From the NCBI GenBank assembly GCA_947179155.2, contig OX359280.1:10157501-10221500 (forward strand): a stretch of DNA of 64,000 nucleotides, written 5' to 3'. This stretch comes from Hedera helix. Its lineage: Eukaryota; Streptophyta; Magnoliopsida; Apiales; Araliaceae. The notes below the pieces were generated by a model, which was not told where the DNA came from, searched no databases, and worked only from the letters and a program-made list of their open reading frames with translations. Position 1 is the stretch's first letter. Each line of letters starts with the position of its first letter. The position numbers and the translations under genes are program-made. This document shows positions 56,325 through 64,000 of the stretch, in pieces.

Positions 56325-58727
56325 TTATTTGTTTAGTCACTTCTTCTTTTATTTACTTCTTGATATTATTCATTAATCTCCATAAATGGGTCTTACAAAT
56401 AAAATAATTCTTATTATTATTTTAATCATTTCTTTTTAAATGATCTTTATCATTATCTTCCTGTTTCATGCGTCTTCATTCATTTTCATTTATCTTCACA
56501 ATCAAAGTCTACAAATAAAATAATCTTTATCATTATTTTATTTGTTTATTTTATTTATTCATTATATTCTTTATTTTATTTTTTTATTATTATTATTTAT
56601 TATTTATTTTATCTTATAAATTTCAACCCGATTTAACCTAGACCCAACCCAAGGTGCCTTGACCTGATCCGACCCGACCCGGGTCAGTTTCTCAGCTTCT
56701 GCCCACGCAGCGCAGGGAGCACTCTATGAAGGCTTGGACTGGCGCGAGGCGCGCTAGTCCATTAGATTTGTGTTTTCTACGTAGCCAGCGCGAGGCGCGC
56801 CATCAGTAACATAGGAATGGCGCGGGGTGCGCTAGTACCCCAGGAACTTTTCTTCAGTCTTTTCAGCTCTCTTTTTTCAACTTTGGGGTTGTTAGCATTC
56901 TTTGCTCCAAGGGTTCTTAACTTATTCATTGCCCATCCAAATGAGTTCAAAATTGACTCAAACCTTAATAAGTTCATGTTTTATCTTTATTTAAGGATTT
57001 TTACCCTTTTTAAATCATTTGTTCATCAATATAGTGGCTTAAGCTTAAGGTTTACAATATACCACGCATAAATCTTGAAAATACCATCCATAACATAACT
57101 TGATGATCATGTTACTACTTGGTATCTTTTAGGTTTCTATATATGTTCTTTATTTCTTGATCTTCCTACCAACAATCATTTTTACCTATGTTTTTAGACA
57201 TCAATCAAGATCTTTACAAGTAGTATAAGCATCTTAGGTTACAAATTCATTTTTCACTTGATTTAAAGTTTGTTCATACATATACTTACACTACCCATGT
57301 TATTTAGCATAAATCACACAACCAACATATAACTCGTTCAAAACTAAACCTTATACCACCAGAACTCACCATGGTTTCCCATCAAAACATCAACTTTGAC
57401 CAACAAGCATGGATATAAGCATATAACTAAAACATACTAAAATATCAAGATTGGGAACACTATTATACCTTGAAGGCATGGCTTGAAACTTGATCTTCTC
57501 TCTTTGTTAAGGCTTGCTATGAGGACTTACTAAGGTTTCCCTTTCTCCTTCTCATTACCCATCGGATTCTCCTTCTTCACCTCCCTTGGCTCATTAGCTC
57601 TCAAGCCCTACTTTTCTCGGCTCATTGGCTTTCTCCTTTCTCTCTATACTAACTAGGTTGGAGAAACAAATGAAGTAAGCTTTATAAATGTCGGAGAATA
57701 GCTCTACTTATAGGGCACTTGTAATCCCACTTGATTAACTCTAATCTTCCATCAACATAAACTAAGCATGATTAAGTTTAATTAATTACCAACAAGGCTC
57801 CTTAATTTAGGGATGAAATGACATAACTTTGGAGTGTTTTAAGGGATTTTCTAGAGCCATGTGAAGGGCCTTTTTGGCCTCCCAATAAGCCCTAGTCGGT
57901 TACTCCCACACTTTTCATCTATTTTGCTCTTCTTTTATCATTTAATAATTACATCATGCTAAAGTCATGGCTTAGGTCATCATTCAACACTTGGGCCACC
58001 TATTGGGTTTAAATTTAGGCGTGTACATGCAATTATTGGGCTTCCTACATACTTACTACCTCATGTCTTGTGCCCTTTCCTTGGACTCACATGATAGACA
58101 TGACACTTAGGCTAACTCAACTTGCATACAAAATTATATTACCTTAAGGATTGGGGATATAACCACACCCTAAATGCACACACATTGGGCTAATTACAAA
58201 ATCTTTCGACAAGACTTTTAAATATTTATTTGGGCTTTCCTTAACATTTCCATTGGGCTCATGACATTTAGACCATAAGTCACATATATCACTTGGGCTT
58301 ACACTACCCTACACATTAATCTTCATCATAAGCTTATTTTATGATTCATCCAATTATTATTTTGGATCTCTTAAAATTCGTTTCCATGACTTAATTAAGG
58401 TAGTTAACCCATGAATTATTCGATTAACATAATTACATTTCTCATGAAGCTTACTTCATTACTTATTTTGAACTTCCATATTTCCATTTAAGGCTTATCA
58501 TCAAGCTTAATTAATTCATAAGCCTTAAACATATCTCATAACTTATTAATTCATCTTAACTCCTTCTTCATCTCATTTTTAGTTCAATTAAATTAATTAA
58601 TCTCATTAATTACTATTATATTCTTCACATCACACATTTACATACATATATATTCCATCATGACAAAGAATCATTTTCAAAATAATTTCATTAATTTTAA
58701 TATTACGTAATTTTCTTGGTCATTACA

Positions 58728-58799
58728 GTTGTCCACCAGATGGGTAGCAAATCGGGATAACTCAACAAACTTGGCATCATACTGTGAGAAAGTCGTGTT
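58728..58799 (-). pseudogene. G2 gag fragment (72 bp)
   Basis: The minus strand reads NTTFSQYDAKFVELSRFATHLVDN, capped here to its motif FSQYDAKFVELSRF, the conserved gag segment found also in G1 (AEYATKFNELARF). It lies between two insertions. Confidence 0.8.
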
Positions 58800-60740
<1,941 letters not shown>

Positions 60741-61084
60741 GTATTGTTCCCCTGCTCCAACTTGATAAACTCTACCCTCTTCATATGGCGAATACTTTCT
60801 GAAAAGTACTTTTCGTTAAACAGTTCCTGAAATTATATCCAAGACATCTCGAGTATTGAATGATAGATACATTTTACCGCTTCTCACCCATCGTCCACCT
60901 CACCTCGTAACATGAAGGTGGCAAATGGAACCTTCTGATCATCGGCGCATCGTAGGACATCAAATATTTTTATCATTTGTTTTAGTCATGCTTCCGCCTT
61001 GAGTGAGTCTGGCTTCCCAAAAAATTCATGTAGTCCCAACTCCTTAAATTGTTTGACAGTGACCATCAAATATTCAAGATTCAT
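60741..61084 (-). pseudogene. G2 gag N-terminal part
   Basis: The minus strand from ATG near 61084 reads MNLEYLMVTVKQF, FFGKPDSLKAEAWLKQMIKIFDVL, CADDQKVPFATFMLRGEVDD and FQELFNEKYFSESIR, the standard start of a Ty3/gypsy capsid. The WW signature after GEVD is broken by a stop. It ends at EFIKLEQGNN, which joins 58799 when the copia-type LTR is removed. Confidence 0.85.
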
Positions 61085-61286
61085 GGTTCAAAAATAATGA
61101 TTAAAGTTTAATAGAAAGGTTCAGGTAAATAGAAATGTTAACGTAAAATGATATTAAATGAAAAGCAAGTTATTAATCATTTTAAGAATTTTACCAAATA
61201 ATACTTACTATAGTAAGTTTAAACGTATGAAAGAAAATGATATCCTCCTTAACACGTGACTGGATATTAATTAAAATGAGGGTGAT

Positions 61287-61338
<52 letters not shown>

Positions 61339-62448
61339 ACTACCACATATAAAATTTCATGGTGCACCATAACTTGTGTATTATGAACTATCAAAAATGT
61401 TTATATAATATCAATTTTTGTAGTGTAAAGAATAAAATATAATAACTTTAAAAATAGTTTTTAATATAATATTTAAAATAAATCTTCCAAATGAAGCTTT
61501 TTAAAATAAATCTTCTAAAGGAAGAGTCTTATAAAAGAAGATTTGTAAACACTTTATGAAGTGAATATTTATGCAAATTTTACATTTAAAGAAAAGACTT
61601 ACTTGAGAAATTCTTGTACTCTATTTTTCTTTACCAAAACTTCAGAGTAATCTTTCTACACTAAAAATATACTCACAATATACTTGTAGGAGAAAAAAAA
61701 TATGTGTGTTTAATTGTTCAACTGAGCAATCTATTTATAGGGGAATGAAGGCACGCAAAGTCTGACAATTCTGTAGGAGGTACACACTTTGTTTGACAAA
61801 AAGAAAAAAAATTGTATGCGCTGTGTGTGGCTACAGCCCACCAAGTTTGAAATGGGAGAATTGTTAGGTAAGTGATTAGTCCCTCCAAAGAAAATGCAAT
61901 CAAGCACGCTAGCTTTTCATTCACCTAATTTACAATTTCTCCTCCCGTGAACTTCTTCTCACTTTTCCAAATTTTCCTCCACCACATACACCCCATATGT
62001 TTCCATCAACCCAATTATTTTATAATAACCAAAATACCAAAGTACAATAATTAAAGTAATACTACAACAGCGATAATAATAAAATAATGTAAAAGCACAT
62101 TACTGTGACAATTATTAGTTCAATAATTTCACATACAGTGTAATAATAATTATTGACTCAATAATATAACATACAGTATAATGATAATTATTAATTCAAT
62201 AATATAAATATTGTGCACAAACAATTATTGATGAAATACCGTACGATAGTCACTTTATCAGATCAATAATATAAGACAATGTGCAATACTATATGCTACA
62301 ATAAAATAACATGAAATACCGTATGCTACTATAATATTTATCACTGGATATTTTAATAGTTAAAAGTGATAGTACAGTTGACCATTTTTATTTTAAAATG
62401 TTACTTCTATTGTTTTCTATATCCGACAATATTTCGTTGTGTGGTACG
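61085..62448 (-). repeat. G2 leader/5' LTR remnant, AT-rich
   Basis: No gene. It contains a (TA)n tract at 61291-61334, imperfect repeats of attattgattcaataatataac-like phrases (62110-62300), and near 62415-62440 the tatatccgacaatatttcg motif shared with the 3' LTR of G2 at 28335-28400. Interpreted as the other LTR and leader; the LTR/leader boundary and PBS could not be found. Confidence 0.4.
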
Positions 62449-64000
62449 TGTGACACATCCAAAATTGGGCCCACACAGCCCAAACTTGAGTTATTAAAAG
62501 ACTACAACAAAATTATTACAAGGTAGTACAATGTTTAACAATACAGTGTATAATAATACACAACTAAGTATTCACTATTATTGTCACGCTATTTTACAAC
62601 ACGTGAAAACTACGATAGTTATCCCTCGGACTCTCACTCCATCCCCAAACTAGACCCAGCTACGTTCTCATCTCCTGTTGAAAAATAATGGAACAAAAAG
62701 AAAGCGTGAGCTCAAATAGCCCAGTAAAGAATATCATAACTAAGATAATGACGAATAAATTATCGTTAGCCTTCAACAGTTGTGTTCTTGATAGAATAAT
62801 TTAAACAACAAGTTTTAACTCAACAACTGCAGTTAAGTTTTTAAACAAGGTTCAGATCAATGACTGCAGTAGAATAACAACCATTAGGAAAATCATATGG
62901 ACCATGATGTCCACTCGCTTCTCTTTTTAGGAAAAATATCATCAACTTTTATCATCTGAAACACCACTGACCATGATAATACAAACTCACAGTTCCTGGT
63001 CATAATCATGCAAATCAACAATTCATCTTTGCACTACGAGCCAAAGATATTCAATATAACACCAACGGTCATGATTATACCAGTATTTAGCCTTTGGTCA
63101 TAATCATATCAAACAACAGTTCATCTTGCACTACGGACCAAAGAGAACTTTCACCACGTGTCATAAAAGACACCGAATAGATGTATCGCCTTTAACCTAT
63201 TATATCACCTTTAACCTATCATCTGTTCAACAATTATATCGCATCTGTGCCCCCGACCATAGATATTCACAACAGCTTGATTATTGATGATTAGTACAAA
63301 TAACAGTGATACAAATGATGAACAGAAGAAATAGGATAAACAATAAGATTCGAAAGTTTACTTTGTGCAAATTCAAATAATGTCCAAATTGTCAACATGT
63401 TGTGGAGTGAAATTCAAAAATGATATTCAAGATCCACAATTCAGAATAACGGTTACAATTCAATAGAAATGTTTAGAAAAATAAAAAGGTTCAATTGAAA
63501 TGATATTAGATGAAGCACAAACTATTAAGGAACATGTAATCATTTCAGGAAACTTTACCAAATAGTACTTACCATAGTAAGTTAAGAGTATAAAAGAAAT
63601 AATATCATTTACTATAGTAAGTTTGAATAATGGAAGATAAAAAAGATGGTATCCCTTATAAGTATAAAGAAAAATAATATCACTTACGAATATGAAAGAA
63701 AATGATATTACAAACGAATATGGAATAAAAGTGTCATGTGATAATTCGTGTAGACAAATTATTTCCACAAGAGACAAATAAGAAATTTACAAAGGGTTAT
63801 TCACCAACAGGCGGTAATCCGCGCAGTAAGGTTATTCCCACAATTTAATAAAATTTGAATACGAAGAGTTGTTCACTAAACAAGCCGTAATCCGCACAGT
63901 AAGGTTATCTCAGAGATTAATAAGGAATGAATACGAAAGGTTATTCACCAACAGGCGGTAATCCGCACCGTAGGGTTATTCCCACAATTTAATACATGGA
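62449..64000 (-). mobile_element. Part of another minus-strand LTR, truncated by window edge
   Basis: On the plus strand it opens TGTGACACATCCAAAATTGGG, the inverted form of an LTR end like GGGGGCGTCACA. Near 62700 gtgagctcaaatagcccagtaa resembles the 3' part of gypsy LTRs. Degenerate ggtcataatcat repeats occupy 62930-63290. The start of this LTR lies beyond 64000. Possible flank GTACG (62444-62448). The region 63460-63610 resembles 61100-61220. Confidence 0.5.
63794..64000 (+). repeat. About 72-bp tandem repeat, three copies
   Basis: Units begin ggttattcaccaacaggcgg; taatccgc occurs at 63815, 63888 and 63959 (periods 73 and 71). The array continues past the window edge. Confidence 0.85.

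Larger units (their letters stand above)
49525..58727 (-). mobile_element. Solo LTR, family L, minus strand, target duplication GTTGT (holds nested LTRs)
   Basis: Starts TGTAATGACCAAGAAAATTACG-like on the minus strand (TGTAATGACCAA at 58727) and ends GGGGGCGTTACA at 49525. GTTGT is at 49520-49524 and 58728-58732. Net length without the nested 5472 bp is about 3.7 kb. It contains a TTGGGCT array (57990-58310), TATAAGTAG on minus at 57704-57712, donor-like AAG|GTATAA (GT at 57468-57467, minus), a GC-rich block with gcgcgaggcgcgc (56700-56850), AT-hairpin repeats (56220-56580), and an imperfect terminal hairpin (49818-49838). Confidence 0.9.

Overview
The window is a transposon-dense, AT-rich stretch of a flowering-plant nuclear genome, probably a eudicot; the species cannot be named from sequence alone. 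I see no host gene. Almost every recognisable coding stretch belongs to a mobile element or to an integrated plant pararetrovirus (family Caulimoviridae), and nearly all are broken by stops and frameshifts.

Layout. 1-9850: two endogenous caulimovirid copies head to head, A on the minus strand (movement protein, coat protein, zinc knuckle, protease, reverse transcriptase) and B on the plus strand (coat-protein end to RNase H, then a second ORF and a promoter region). 9850-10320: a short hairpin element, an (AC)n run and a 141-bp tandem duplication. 10184-15944: caulimovirid copy D on the minus strand, split by a 3.9-kb solo LTR. 15945-24990: a Ty3/gypsy element, G1 (5' LTR holding another solo LTR, primer-binding site, an extra coiled-coil ORF, gag, protease, RT, RNase H, start of integrase). 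It is cut in mid-integrase, where caulimovirid copy C (24993-27493) begins in frame. 28035-28278: a tRNA-related SINE.

28279-62448 is essentially one old minus-strand Ty3/gypsy element, G2. About 4.5 kb of internal sequence (gag to integrase) is spread over 32.5 kb by five insertions: solo LTR 30385-34381 (which carries a caulimovirid palindrome, copies E and F), solo LTR 35145-39805, a decayed Ty1/copia element at 41219-49413, a three-level nest of solo LTRs at 49525-58727, and a copia-type LTR with leader at 58800-60740. Four of the five have matching 5-bp target-site duplications. 62449-64000 is part of another minus-strand LTR that runs off the window.

The most informative signal comes from one LTR family, called L here (starts TGTAATG, ends GGGGGCGTCACA or close). 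It is present six times: five solo LTRs and the 5' LTR of G1. Its members share a modular plan despite divergence: an array of GCCCAA motifs, a TATA box (seen in most), a leader of about 200-300 nt ending at a consensus 5' splice site, a GC-rich island (with perfect palindromes in three copies), an AT-rich minisatellite made of inverted-repeat units whose arm sequence differs between copies, and a terminal hairpin TGAGCAA-N5-TTGCTCA. In G1, good 3' splice sites lie directly before both the extra coiled-coil ORF and gag, suggesting a spliced leader that feeds two alternative messages.

Most domain boundaries are read by eye and approximate. Positions of LTR ends, target-site duplications, palindromes and motifs were counted from the sequence.
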